A stretch of 64,000 nucleotides of DNA. Source: Bacteroidales bacterium (GTDB lineage Bacteria > Bacteroidota > Bacteroidia > Bacteroidales > UBA932). The DNA lies in NCBI GenBank assembly GCA_017429765.1, contig JAFROJ010000056.1, forward strand, positions 62,001 through 126,000, given 5' to 3'. Position 1 is the stretch's first letter, and every line of letters starts with the position of its first letter. Both the position numbers and the translations under genes were made by a program. Below are positions 24,919 through 33,319 of the stretch, piece by piece. The notes below the pieces were generated by a model. That model ran no database searches. It saw only the letters and a program-made list of their open reading frames with translations, and was not told the DNA's origin.

Positions 24919-26850
24919 ATGATCTCTATCAACTCCTTGACAGTCTCATTCGGCGGGTTTAACCTGCTGGATAACATTGATTTCCACATCAACGACAACG
25001 ACAGGATAGGTCTTGTCGGGAAGAACGGCGCGGGTAAATCCACGCTGATGAAACTCATCTGCGGGCTTCAGGCGCCGACCTCCGGATCTGTCGAGAAACC
25101 TGCGGGGATCCGGATCGGTTATCTTCCCCAGATCATGGAGCACGCCAAAGGCAGGACTGTTATGGGGGAGGCGCTGACCGCCTTCGAGCGGGTGGATTCC
25201 ATCCAGAGGGAACTTGACTCCATCGGGATGGAGCTCTCCTCGAGGACCGACTATGAGTCTGACTCCTATCTCAGCCTCATCGGCAGGATGAATGACCTGA
25301 ACGACTCACTGGCCTTCCTGCACTCTGAACCTCCTGAGGTCATGGCCGAGAGAACCCTCCGGGGCCTTGGTTTCAAAGACTCTGATTTCGGGAGGAACAC
25401 CGAGACCTTCAGCCAAGGCTGGAACATGAGGATCGAGCTCGCCAAGATACTCCTCTCGGATCCGGATGTCCTCCTTCTCGACGAGCCGACCAACCATCTC
25501 GACATCGAGTCGATAGAGTGGCTTGAGGATTATCTCAAGGGTCGCCGGGGCTCGTTGCTCCTTGTCTCCCACGACAGGCGATTCCTCGACTCTGTCACTA
25601 ACCGGACGGTCGAGATCATGCTCGGGCATATTCATGACTACAAGGTTCCTTACAGCAAGTATGTCGAGCTTCGGGCGGAGAGGCTCGCCCAGCAGGCCGC
25701 CGCTTATGAGAATCAGCGGAGGATGATCGAGAAGACCGAGGATTTCATCAACCGTTTCCGCTACAAGCCCACGAAGTCCAACCAGGTGCAGTCGAGGATC
25801 AAACAGCTCGAGAAACTCGACCGTATCGAGATAGATGAGACTGACAATGTGCGACTTACGGTCAAATTCCCTCCGGCGCCACGTTCCGGGGACGTCGTGT
25901 TCAAGGCTTCGGGAATAACAGTCGCTTATCCTGGGAAGGTGGTCTTCACCGACGCTGACATCGAGGTTAAAAGAGGGGAGAAAGTGGCCTTGATCGGTCG
26001 CAACGGAGAGGGAAAGACGACCTTGATGAGGGTCATAGCCGGCGAGCTCCAGCCTGTCAAGGGAGAGGCCAGGAGAGGGTACAATGTCTCGATGGGCTAT
26101 TACGCCCAGAACCAGGAGGACATCCTCGACCGGAGTCTCACTGTTTGGGAGACTCTGGACCGTATCGCGGTCGGGGACATCAGGACCAAACTGCGGGACA
26201 TCCTTGCCCAGTTCCTTTTCAGGGGCGAGGACATCGACAAGAAAGTCTCAGTGCTTTCGGGAGGCGAGAGGGCCCGCCTGGGGATGGCCAAGTTCATGCT
26301 CCAGCCCTACAATCTCCTCGCCCTTGACGAGCCTACCAACCATATGGACATCAAGTCCAAGGATATTCTCAAACAGGCTCTGAAAGCCTATGATGGCACA
26401 TTGATTGTTGTGTCTCATGACCGTGACTTCCTCGACGGCTTGACGGACAAGATGTATGAGTTCCGGGACGGGAAGGTCAAGGAATATCTCGGAGGCGTGG
26501 AGGAGTTCCTCGAGAGGCGCAAGATCGAGAGTCTCAGGGAGTTGGAGAGAGTGAACCCGGCCCCCGCCGTTCCTTCGGGACCAGCGGCCGGCCAAAAGGA
26601 GAAAGCCAGGCTTGAGTTCGAGCGCAGGAGGACAGAGTCGAAGGAGGAGAGAAGGATAAGGAAGAGGATAGAGTTCCTAGAGACGGAGATCGGCAAATTG
26701 GAGTCCAGGATGAAAGAGATCGAGGCGATCTTGTCCAACCCGTCGGCAGATGACGACATCATGGAGTTGACCAGGACTTACCTTGAGTGTAAAAGAGGCC
26801 TCGACCACAAGACATCGGAGTGGGAGTCGCTGATGGAGCAAGTTGAATAA
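24919..26850 (+). CDS. ABC-F family ATPase (ribosome-associated)
   Basis: A 643-residue protein with two ABC nucleotide-binding domains and no membrane part. Seen: first Walker A GKNGAGKST near residue 34, signature FSQGWNMRIELAKIL and Walker B LLLDEPTNHLDIESIEWLE; a linker with the arm region; second Walker A GRNGEGKTT near 360, LSGGERARLGMAK and LLALDEPTNHMDIKSK; and a C-terminal coiled coil (KARLEFERRRTESKEERRI onward). This layout marks ABC-F translation factors such as Uup or YdiF, which act on the ribosomal E site. Duplicated 'DEPTNH' boxes are diagnostic. Subfamily not resolved; resistance-type function is not indicated by context. Confidence 0.9.
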   Translation: MISINSLTVSFGGFNLLDNIDFHINDNDRIGLVGKNGAGKSTLMKLICGLQAPTSGSVEKPAGIRIGYLPQIMEHAKGRTVMGEALTAFERVDSIQRELDSIGMELSSRTDYESDSYLSLIGRMNDLNDSLAFLHSEPPEVMAERTLRGLGFKDSDFGRNTETFSQGWNMRIELAKILLSDPDVLLLDEPTNHLDIESIEWLEDYLKGRRGSLLLVSHDRRFLDSVTNRTVEIMLGHIHDYKVPYSKYVELRAERLAQQAAAYENQRRMIEKTEDFINRFRYKPTKSNQVQSRIKQLEKLDRIEIDETDNVRLTVKFPPAPRSGDVVFKASGITVAYPGKVVFTDADIEVKRGEKVALIGRNGEGKTTLMRVIAGELQPVKGEARRGYNVSMGYYAQNQEDILDRSLTVWETLDRIAVGDIRTKLRDILAQFLFRGEDIDKKVSVLSGGERARLGMAKFMLQPYNLLALDEPTNHMDIKSKDILKQALKAYDGTLIVVSHDRDFLDGLTDKMYEFRDGKVKEYLGGVEEFLERRKIESLRELERVNPAPAVPSGPAAGQKEKARLEFERRRTESKEERRIRKRIEFLETEIGKLESRMKEIEAILSNPSADDDIMELTRTYLECKRGLDHKTSEWESLMEQVE

Positions 26851-26869
26851 TAATATTATCTAAATAAAC

Positions 26870-27784
26870 ATGAAATCTTTTATCCACAGATCGTTGATGA
26901 TGGTTATCTTGACCATCGCTTCAACCTTATGCCTTTTCTCGCAGACACGATCCATCTCTCATAAGCTCTCCCCGTTCACTGGCATTGAAGCCACGGACGA
27001 GTTCAAGGTCTCCATCACCAAATCCGACGATTACCTCGCCAAGCTGACTATCGATGACGACCTCGAGAGTTATGTCCAATGCTATGTCAAAGGCGGTGTC
27101 CTACACATAGGCCTCGACGAGAAAAAGGTGCCCAAAGACTTGAAGAAGAAATACAAAGCCAGGAACTCCAACGGCCCGACCCTGGTCGCCAATGTCCAGC
27201 TTCCGCTCCTCAAGTCACTCACTCTTCAGGATGAGGCCGAGTTCTCCTGCGCGGGCGAGATCGCTTCCCAGGACCTGACCTTTAACCTTGGCGGCTCCTC
27301 GAGCGCGGGTAAGCTCCGGATCACCGGAAAGACTTTCAAGCTGACCGTGGACAAGAACGCCAGGTTCCTCGAGTCGAGAGTGACCGTGGAGGATGACCTG
27401 ATCATCTCCTGCGACTCTAAAGGCAAGGCCGATATCGAGTACAGGGCGGAGAACCTTCAGGTGGATAACGGCGGTTCAGGGGAGGTTGTCCTGAAAGGCT
27501 CAGCCGACCAGAAAGTCAGTGTCAACGCCTCCGGAAGCTCGAAGACGACCCTGTCCGGATCATCTGACAAGTTGGATGTCGCGGGCAAGGGGTCTTCCGC
27601 CTCGGTCGACGCCTCCTCACTCGAGGTTGACTCGGCGTCTTTGTCGATCAGCGGGATAAGCGCCTCGGTCAAGGCCAGGAAGAATCTCGAGCTTGATCTC
27701 GGCAGGGGAGCGGAGGTCTCGTTCTCCGGGAATCCTGAGATCAACATCGTTAAGATTCAAAGCGCCTCCGTTCTCAGGAAATGA
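26870..27784 (+). CDS. Exported GIN-domain (DUF2807) protein
   Basis: A 304-residue protein with signal peptide (MVILTIASTLCLFSQ to about residue 26). The body is the DUF2807 'putative auto-transporter adhesin, head GIN' domain: LSPFTGIEATDEFKVSITKSDD, KLTIDDDLESYVQCYVKGGVLHIGLDE (in parts), and then a repetitive beta-helix-like region rich in Ser, Gly and Ala (NGGSGEVVLKGSADQKVSVN, ASGSSKTTLSGSSDKLDVAG). Such proteins are common in Bacteroidota envelopes; function unknown. The gene overlaps the following dipeptidase as ATGA, an unusual coupling for two unlike proteins. Confidence 0.8.
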   Translation: MKSFIHRSLMMVILTIASTLCLFSQTRSISHKLSPFTGIEATDEFKVSITKSDDYLAKLTIDDDLESYVQCYVKGGVLHIGLDEKKVPKDLKKKYKARNSNGPTLVANVQLPLLKSLTLQDEAEFSCAGEIASQDLTFNLGGSSSAGKLRITGKTFKLTVDKNARFLESRVTVEDDLIISCDSKGKADIEYRAENLQVDNGGSGEVVLKGSADQKVSVNASGSSKTTLSGSSDKLDVAGKGSSASVDASSLEVDSASLSISGISASVKARKNLELDLGRGAEVSFSGNPEINIVKIQSASVLRK

Positions 27785-28797
27785 TGTTTGTACTTGATTC
27801 CCATTGCGATACACCGTCCCTGATGATCAAGGGACTGGACATCGGACTTGATAACGAGGAAGGTCACGTGGATCTTCCAAAGCTGAAAGCGGGAGGGGTA
27901 GACGCGGCTTTCCTAGCTCTTTACACCTCAGCCGAGTTGTCTCCCGAGCAAGCCACGACCAGGGCTCTTGAGATGCTGGCAAGCGTCTATGACGCGTTGG
28001 ATAGGTATAAAGACAGGATGGCACTTGCCCTAACTCCAGGCGAGGCTCTGGCGAACAAGGAAAGGGGACTGTTCTCGGCGCTGATAGGCATGGAGAACGG
28101 ATCTCCCATCCAGAAGTCATTGCCGTTGTTGAGATTGTTCCACCGGATGGGTGTGCGTTATGTTACCCTCACCCATAACGGGGACAACGAGATAGCGGAC
28201 TCGGCCGCCGAGGGAAAGCGTTGGGGAGGCCTGAGTCCCTTCGGCAGAGAGGTGGTCGAGGAGATGAACCGACTTGGAATAATAGTTGATGTGGCGCATG
28301 TTTCCGACTTGACATTCAATGATGTAGTGAGTTATTCCAAGTCTCCTATTGTCTCCACTCACTCTTGCTGCCGGGCTCTCGCCTCACATTCCAGGAACAT
28401 GACCGACGACATGATCAGGAGGATGTCAGACAAGGGTGGTGTTATCCAGATCAATTTCTATCCGGTCTTTCTCTCCGACTCCTTCGCCAAGGCATATTCC
28501 GAGAAAGGGGAGGGCGCTCTCCCGAGGCCGACCCCTGAGGATGTTGTCCGCCATATCGACCACGCCGTTAATGTCGGAGGGATCGATCATGTCGGAATCG
28601 GAACTGATTTCGACGGCATCGAAGTGACGCCTGAAGGGTTGGAGAACATCTCGAAACTTCCCGTGGTTTTCGACCTTTTGACAAAGAAAGGCTATTCGGA
28701 TGATCAAATCGAGAAGATTGCGGGAGGAAATTTCTTGAGAGTGTTTAACGATGTGATTAACAATTCGTTATCCGGTAAACAACAAATTAGCCTATAG
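27781..28797 (+). CDS. Membrane-dipeptidase-family (peptidase M19) dipeptidase
   Basis: A 338-residue zinc-type dipeptidase of the renal dipeptidase fold. Seen: LDSHCDTPSLM near residue 5 (the 'DGHnD' metal site, here DSHCDT), IGMENGSPIQKSLPLLRLFHRMGVRYVTLTHNGDNEIADS (read in parts) with the family's 'G.EG......l..L...y..GvR...LtH...N..adS', SKSPIVSTHSCCRAL (metal-binding His), RNMTDDMIRRMSDKGGVI, and DHVGIGTDFDG. The usual metal-bridging glutamate of 'EG' reads E-N-G, still Glu. No signal peptide, so cytosolic. A second ATG directly after the first is possible. A strong hairpin lies just downstream. Confidence 0.88.
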   Translation: MMFVLDSHCDTPSLMIKGLDIGLDNEEGHVDLPKLKAGGVDAAFLALYTSAELSPEQATTRALEMLASVYDALDRYKDRMALALTPGEALANKERGLFSALIGMENGSPIQKSLPLLRLFHRMGVRYVTLTHNGDNEIADSAAEGKRWGGLSPFGREVVEEMNRLGIIVDVAHVSDLTFNDVVSYSKSPIVSTHSCCRALASHSRNMTDDMIRRMSDKGGVIQINFYPVFLSDSFAKAYSEKGEGALPRPTPEDVVRHIDHAVNVGGIDHVGIGTDFDGIEVTPEGLENISKLPVVFDLLTKKGYSDDQIEKIAGGNFLRVFNDVINNSLSGKQQISL

Positions 28798-28802
28798 TGA
28801 TT

Positions 28803-28840
28803 AACTAAAATGTTACTACAATAAACATTTTAGTTTTATT
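28803..28840. terminator. Bidirectional terminator between dipeptidase and cinA
   Basis: A perfect 12-base inverted repeat, AACTAAAATGTT at 28803-28814 and AACATTTTAGTT at 28824-28835, with a nine-base loop, followed by TTTATTATATT and preceded by TTAA. It lies between two convergent genes, six bases after the dipeptidase stop, so it can end transcription from both sides. The stem is AT-rich. Confidence 0.6.
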
Positions 28841-28849
28841 ATATTATTA

Positions 28850-30121
28850 TCAGGAGTTTAAGTCTTTAAGCACAAAAAGCCTTAAAGCATCCAGTGCGGC
28901 GGAGGTGAATCGTTCAATATTCCTCTTTCTGTCATTTTTGTAGACCTTCTTGAGAGTGGCTGTCCCATTGGGGCCGCTCATCCCGATCCACACTGTCCCG
29001 ACAGGATTCCGCTCGTCTCCGCCCGGCCCGGCGAGGCCAGTCGTGGCCACCGAGTAGGTGCTTCCCGTCAGTCTCCTGACCCCCTCCGCCATCGCAGCCG
29101 CCACCTCGGAGCTGACGACACCATATTCCTTGACAGTCTCCGGATTCACTCCCAGGACTTTCTCCTTGACGGCGACAGCGTAGGATGTCACAGACCCGAG
29201 ATAGTACTCAGACGCGCCAGGGACGGAGGTGATAAGGGAGGAGATCATGCCGCCCGTGCAAGACTCGGCGGCGCTGAGTGTCATCCCTGTGCCGCGGAAC
29301 AGGGCGCCGACCGCGTTCTGCAGCGTGTCATCTGTGTAGGAATAGATCATGTCTCCCAAGATGGGCTTCAAGAGGGCGAAACACTCGTCTATTCGCCTTT
29401 CCTCTTCCTCCTTGTCTCCTCCGTAAATCGACAGCCTGAGGCGTACGCCGGTCAGTTGGTTGGGCAGGTAAGCCAGGTGGATGTCGTCGGGAAGACTGTC
29501 CTCCCAAGGCTCGATCAGTTTTGACAAGGCGGACTCCGCCAACCCGGCGACCATCACGCATTTATGGAAGATGTCGGTGAGGGGAGTGTGGGCTTTGATG
29601 TCTTCGATCACGTTTGGCAGGGCGCCAATTGCCTCGAATGGCACCCCCGGCAGGGAATAGAGAGTGGCGGGATGGCCGAACCTCTCTTCCGGGAACCTGA
29701 ACACCATGACCGGGGCAGTGCCGAGGCGGTTGGGGATAACCTCGCATGTGTCCGGGACAAGGGCCTGGGCCTTGTTGATGTCCAGGACATCAAGTCCCCT
29801 GGCTTGCAGGATCGAGTGGATTATCTCCAGCTGGACGGGGTTCTCGATGTAGGTTGAGCTGCCTGAAAGCTTGGCCAAAGCGGCCTTCGTGATGTCGTCC
29901 TTGGTGGGGCCGAGGCCTCCCGTTGTCACGACTATCCCGCTGTGTCTCAGCTCGTTCTCCAAGTTTCCGATGATCTCTCCGCTGTCGTCGCCTATGGAAA
30001 GCATCCTTGTGACCTTGATCCCGATCTCCTCGAGAGCCCGGGAGATCCTGGATGAATTGGTGTCCACAATCTGGCCGATCAGGATCTCGTCGCCGATTGT
30101 GCAGATTGACGCGTTTGTCAT
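28850..30121 (-). CDS. cinA: CinA family nicotinamide-nucleotide amidohydrolase
   Basis: A 423-residue two-domain protein. N-terminal MoCF-like (COG1058) domain: SICTIGDEILIGQIVDTNSS, TTGGLGPTKDDITKAALAK (ADP-ribose pyrophosphatase-type in characterised members). C-terminal PncC domain from about residue 265: TLSAAESCTGGMISSLITSVPGASEYYLGSVTSYA (in parts) with the catalytic serine in AESCTGG, and ATTGLAGPGGDERNPVGTVWIG. Family function: recycling of nicotinamide mononucleotide and related repair. Its start overlaps the pyrD stop (ATGA), giving a pyrD-cinA unit. Length is typical of the full-length form. Confidence 0.93.
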   Translation of the reverse strand: MTNASICTIGDEILIGQIVDTNSSRISRALEEIGIKVTRMLSIGDDSGEIIGNLENELRHSGIVVTTGGLGPTKDDITKAALAKLSGSSTYIENPVQLEIIHSILQARGLDVLDINKAQALVPDTCEVIPNRLGTAPVMVFRFPEERFGHPATLYSLPGVPFEAIGALPNVIEDIKAHTPLTDIFHKCVMVAGLAESALSKLIEPWEDSLPDDIHLAYLPNQLTGVRLRLSIYGGDKEEEERRIDECFALLKPILGDMIYSYTDDTLQNAVGALFRGTGMTLSAAESCTGGMISSLITSVPGASEYYLGSVTSYAVAVKEKVLGVNPETVKEYGVVSSEVAAAMAEGVRRLTGSTYSVATTGLAGPGGDERNPVGTVWIGMSGPNGTATLKKVYKNDRKRNIERFTSAALDALRLFVLKDLNS

Positions 30122-31146
30122 TTCAGTGATTTAAGTATTCGCTTCACCGCAAAGGGGCCCTCGTAGATGAAGCCGGTGCAGATCTCTATCAGGGAAGCCC
30201 CGGCGTCGAGCATCGCCTTCGCCTCGGCGGGACCCATTATGCCGCCGACACCCACGATAGGAAGGCGGCCTTTCGTGTACTGATGGATGTATTTGACCAG
30301 ATCCAGGCTCTTCTTGAAGAGCGGAGCCCCTGAGAGTCCGCCTTTGCCGATTCTCTCCACTTTGGAGGGACTGGTGGTCAGTCCCTCGCGTGATGTCGTG
30401 GTGTTCCCGGCCACTATCCCGTCTATTCCCGAGAGCATGCAGTAATTCAATATCTCGTCCAGCTCCTCCCTCGGGAGGTCAGGGGAGACCTTGATCAGAA
30501 GGGGCTTGTAGGTGTCGTAGCAGATCCTGAGATCGAGCAGGGGATCCACAAGATCGGACAGATAGGAGACATCCTGGAGATTCCGCAGCCCCTCGACATT
30601 GGGGCAGGAGACGTTCAGGGAGAACATGTCCACGAAGTCGTACAGACGCGAGAAAGCCGTCTTGTAGTCCTCCACGACATCTGAGTCAGAGGCTGAGGTG
30701 GTGTTTTTGGCTATACTCGCGCACAGGATGCATCGAGGAGGATTGGCCTTAACCCGCTCGATCGCGAAAGCCACCCCTTTGTTGTTGATTCCCATCCTGT
30801 TGACGAGGGCCCTGTCTTTCGGAAGCCTGAAAAGACGGGGCTTAGGATTGCCCTCCTGGGGCTCCGGAGTGAGGGAGCCTATCTCGATGAAGGAGAAGCC
30901 GAACCTCGACAACTCGTTGTAACAGTCCCCGTTCTTGTCGATCCCTGCCGCGAGGCCTACAGGGTTATTGAACTCTAGGCCGAAAACTTGACGTTTGAGG
31001 GAAGGGGACTTGCAGCGGAAGATCAACCTGGTCAGTTTGTCGCACAAGGGGAGCCTGCGAGTGGCTCTGAGCGCTCGCAGGGTCATGTTATGGGCTCTCT
31101 CAGGAGAGAATCTGAACAGGATAGGTCGTATCAGCCATTTATACAT
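30118..31146 (-). CDS. pyrD: Dihydroorotate dehydrogenase, class 2 (quinone-dependent)
   Basis: A 342-residue FMN enzyme oxidising dihydroorotate to orotate in pyrimidine synthesis. Seen: the class 2 N-terminal helices ILFRFSPERAHNMTLRAL that dock to the membrane, GLEFNNPVGLAAGIDKNGD (FMN site), EIGSLTPEPQEGNPKPRLFRL, VNRMGINNKG, NVSCPNVEGLR with the catalytic serine of class 2 enzymes, IVAGNTTTSREGL, and GVGGIMGPAEAKAML. Catalytic Ser instead of Cys and the N-terminal extension separate it from class 1A/1B. Upstream on the minus strand is a TATATTCGCG box 3-12 bases before the ATG, implying a very short leader if used. Confidence 0.94.
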   Translation of the reverse strand: MYKWLIRPILFRFSPERAHNMTLRALRATRRLPLCDKLTRLIFRCKSPSLKRQVFGLEFNNPVGLAAGIDKNGDCYNELSRFGFSFIEIGSLTPEPQEGNPKPRLFRLPKDRALVNRMGINNKGVAFAIERVKANPPRCILCASIAKNTTSASDSDVVEDYKTAFSRLYDFVDMFSLNVSCPNVEGLRNLQDVSYLSDLVDPLLDLRICYDTYKPLLIKVSPDLPREELDEILNYCMLSGIDGIVAGNTTTSREGLTTSPSKVERIGKGGLSGAPLFKKSLDLVKYIHQYTKGRLPIVGVGGIMGPAEAKAMLDAGASLIEICTGFIYEGPFAVKRILKSLK

Positions 31147-31148
31147 AT

Positions 31149-31158
31149 CGCGAATATA
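31149..31158 (-). promoter_or_regulatory. Candidate -7 box (TATATTCGCG) just upstream of pyrD
   Basis: The complement of CGCGAATATA at 31149-31158 reads TATATTCGCG toward pyrD, only three bases from its ATG (31146). A normal start site would fall at or inside the start codon, so use of this box would mean a leaderless or internally started message. The identical box precedes other genes here; no TTG at -33 was found. Confidence 0.3.
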
Positions 31159-31192
31159 GCGATAAAAATCAAAGGAGTGACGACCCGGAGGG

Positions 31193-31555
31193 CTAAACCA
31201 ATTCCTGGAAAGTCCCGTTGTCGTAGAAGACCACGACTTTGACGATTTTCGGGCGGTCTTGTCTCGCCTCTTCCGTTTCTGTCGGGATTTCCGCGATGAT
31301 CCCGGGATCTTGAGGGGCCTCCGGCGGCGCGGTCTCAGGCCCTGTCACCTTGTACATTCTCCCTTTGCCGCTGATCAGCCATTCAAGGCTGAGATTCGGG
31401 AATTGGCGGGAGAGACTCTCTATGAAGTCAAATCCGGGCTTGTTGCGTCCGGCGAGAATATGCGAGACACTGGCTTTGGCCACACCGATCTTGTCGGCGA
31501 ATTGAGACTGGGTGAGACCTTCGGCGTTGATTAATTGCTGCAGGCGCTGGTTCAT
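31193..31555 (-). CDS. XRE-family helix-turn-helix protein
   Basis: A 120-residue small DNA-binding protein. The N-terminal 65 residues form a Cro/CI-type HTH: QRLQQLINAEGLTQSQFADKIGVAKASVSHILAGR (in parts), with the recognition helix around KASVSHILAGRNKPG and a closing LEWLISGKG. The remaining 55 residues are Pro/Glu rich then a short KIVKVVVFYDNGTFQEL beta-like tail. This architecture is common in Bacteroidota ('helix-turn-helix transcriptional regulator'); targets unknown. Start set at ATG 31555, because the promoter at 31579-31609 excludes the in-frame ATG at 31648. Located upstream of pyrD, it could be co-transcribed with it. Confidence 0.85.
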   Translation of the reverse strand: MNQRLQQLINAEGLTQSQFADKIGVAKASVSHILAGRNKPGFDFIESLSRQFPNLSLEWLISGKGRMYKVTGPETAPPEAPQDPGIIAEIPTETEEARQDRPKIVKVVVFYDNGTFQELV

Positions 31556-31578
31556 TTTCCGGCTGATTATAGTGTTAA

Positions 31579-31609
31579 CAAATTTAATGATAAAATTCGA
31601 ATATCCAAA
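31579..31609 (-). promoter_or_regulatory. Consensus promoter for the XRE regulator
   Basis: On the minus strand TTTG (31609-31606), exactly 19 bases, then TAAATTTG (31586-31579): a full match to TTTG-N19-TAnnTTTG. Transcription would begin near 31573, about 18 bases before ATG 31555. Confidence 0.7.
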
Positions 31610-32044
31610 CTCCGGTGTCGGCAAGGCAGGGGAGTGAATATCATTCAAATTGGGTTTAAATATGCTAAATTATTATTAAAATAGATGATTATAAATAATT
31701 GATAATTCGCTTATTAAGTTGTCAATTAATCGTCAATTTCCACCAGGCGGGCGATTCGCCAGCCTACGGTTTACTCAAAATGCCAAAGTTTAAAATAAGT
31801 TAAATAAATATAAAACACTGATTATACGATAGTTATATAATTATTATGATTTTATTAAAATTTTCGATTTTTACATTTGTAAAACCAGCGAACAATTATG
31901 TTGAAATTTACAAATGGAGACGAGTGTTTATTTATGTAACCGACAAAAAGCGGCGCCGATCAGTGATAACTGTGTGTTTCTCATTCTCCTCCCATAATCA
32001 CGAGGAATTGATTAAATTCGCGTTATAGACTGATCACTCGTAAG
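31610..32044. other. Gene-free AT-rich divergent region with dyads
   Basis: About 435 bases between the XRE promoter and queA, far richer in A+T than the rest. Inside it is one sharply GC-rich dyad at 31745-31765 (AGGC-G-GGCGA-T-TCGCC-A-GCCT, arms complementary except one G/A pair). Further on, TTTACA-TT-TGTAAA at 31870-31883 is a symmetric site, and TTTACAAATG at 31907-31916 repeats its half in the opposite sense (CATTTGTAAA at 31874-31883). A TAnnTTTG match (TACATTTG, 31872-31879) overlaps the first symmetric site. The only open frame, 60 codons at 31846-32028, is not convincing. Confidence 0.5.
32013..32022 (+). promoter_or_regulatory. Candidate -7 box (TAAATTCGCG) for queA
   Basis: TAAATTCGCG 22 bases before the queA ATG; a start site near 32028 is implied. 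No TTG at the matching -33 position was found. Same ten-base form as the boxes before yajC, rnpB and others. Confidence 0.4.
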
Positions 32045-33283
32045 ATGATTCCTTCAATAAAGATCGAGGACTATCATTACGACCTGCCAGATAGCAGGAT
32101 CGCGAAATATCCCCTCCCGGAGCGGGATTCCTCAAAACTACTTCGCTACCGTGGCGGCGTCATTGATGAGCATATATTCAAAGAGTTGCCGGGACTTCTC
32201 CCGGAAGGCTCGCTGATGGTGTTCAATGACACCAAGGTTGTCCCCGCGAGACTTCATTTCCAGCGGGAATCCGGCGCCAGGATCGAGATATTCTGCCTGG
32301 AACCTTCTGATCCATGTGAGTATAACCTCTCTTTCGCCTCTGTGGGCAGATGTGTCTGGAAATGCGTTATAGGCAACGTGAAGCGCTGGAAAGGCGATTC
32401 CCTGACTCTCAGCAACCCGGAGAATGACCCGGTTGTCGCCGCCATGGGGCTCAAAGCCGCCTTGCTGGGACGTGATGAGAGGACTGGGCTTGTCGAGTTC
32501 ACTTGGGAGTCCGGCGAGCCCTTCTCGAGGGTTCTTGAAATATGCGGCACCATCCCTATTCCACCGTATCTCAACAGGGACACGGAGGCGATTGACGCCG
32601 AGAGATACCAGACTCTCTACGCGAGGCTCAGGGGTTCCGTGGCCGCCCCGACCGCCGGTCTCCATTTCACGGACGCGGTTCTTGAGGCTATCCGCGCGAA
32701 AGGAATCGACATGGAGAATGTCTGCCTTCACGTCGGGGCCGGCACTTTCCTTCCCGTCAAGGGGTCGGATGTGTCCGGACATTCAATGCACAGGGAGCCT
32801 TTCTCCGTGAGTCTCGACCTGTTAAGGCGCCTGAAGTCCGCTGAGGGTAAGGTGATCGCCGTGGGGACGACATCGGTCAGGACGCTCGAGTCCCTCTATT
32901 ATCTCGGGGTGAGCTGTATCGAGAAAGGGGCCCCCGAGGAGGTCGGGCAGTGGGTTCCTTACGAGAGGGAGTACCCGTATAGCTTGGAGGAGTCTCTTGG
33001 AGCTATTATCAACTATTTGGAAACCAACGGCTTGAATGAGCTGAAAGTGGGCACGAGGATAATAATAGTCCCGGGTTTCAGGTTCCGGCTAGTTGATGTT
33101 CTCGTCACGAATTTCCATCAGCCTGAGAGCACTTTGATCCTCCTTGTGTCCGCATTTACCGGCGGCGACTGGAGGGTGATCTATGACTATGCCCTGACCC
33201 ATGATTTCCGTTTCCTCAGCTACGGCGACAGCTCGATCCTTTTCCGTCCCGATGTTTTTGCTAATGGTACTGATTTTGCTTAA
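32045..33283 (+). CDS. queA: S-adenosylmethionine:tRNA ribosyltransferase-isomerase
   Basis: A 412-residue enzyme moving the ribosyl group of SAM onto 7-aminomethyl-7-deazaguanine in tRNA to form epoxyqueuosine. Seen: IEDYHYDLPDSRIAKYPLPERDSSKLL at the N-terminus (usual 'dFdydLPeelIAq.P...Rd.srLl'), VFNDTKVVPARLHF, GTIPIPPYLNRDTEAIDAERYQT (in parts), SVAAPTAGLHFTDAVL, HVGAGTFLPVKG, and VTNFHQPESTLILLVSAF. It is longer than the roughly 350-residue proteobacterial enzyme, as Bacteroidota versions are. No other queuosine gene is in the window. The next gene's candidate promoter lies within its 3' end. Confidence 0.93.
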   Translation: MIPSIKIEDYHYDLPDSRIAKYPLPERDSSKLLRYRGGVIDEHIFKELPGLLPEGSLMVFNDTKVVPARLHFQRESGARIEIFCLEPSDPCEYNLSFASVGRCVWKCVIGNVKRWKGDSLTLSNPENDPVVAAMGLKAALLGRDERTGLVEFTWESGEPFSRVLEICGTIPIPPYLNRDTEAIDAERYQTLYARLRGSVAAPTAGLHFTDAVLEAIRAKGIDMENVCLHVGAGTFLPVKGSDVSGHSMHREPFSVSLDLLRRLKSAEGKVIAVGTTSVRTLESLYYLGVSCIEKGAPEEVGQWVPYEREYPYSLEESLGAIINYLETNGLNELKVGTRIIIVPGFRFRLVDVLVTNFHQPESTLILLVSAFTGGDWRVIYDYALTHDFRFLSYGDSSILFRPDVFANGTDFA

Positions 33284-33288
33284 TTTTG
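33257..33288 (+). promoter_or_regulatory. Candidate promoter for the acyltransferase gene
   Basis: TTTG at 33257-33260, 20 bases, then TAATTTTG at 33281-33288, close to the Bacteroidota consensus. It spans the queA stop codon and would start transcription near 33295, 25 bases before ATG 33320. Confidence 0.5.
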
Positions 33289-33319
33289 CTTTCCGGAAAT
33301 CGATTTGAAACTGTCAATC

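Noticed and set aside
31846..32028. A 60-codon open frame in the AT-rich gap before queA
   Set aside because: No family pattern, no initiation signal, crosses a palindrome and ends inside the queA promoter box; typical of chance in AT-rich DNA.
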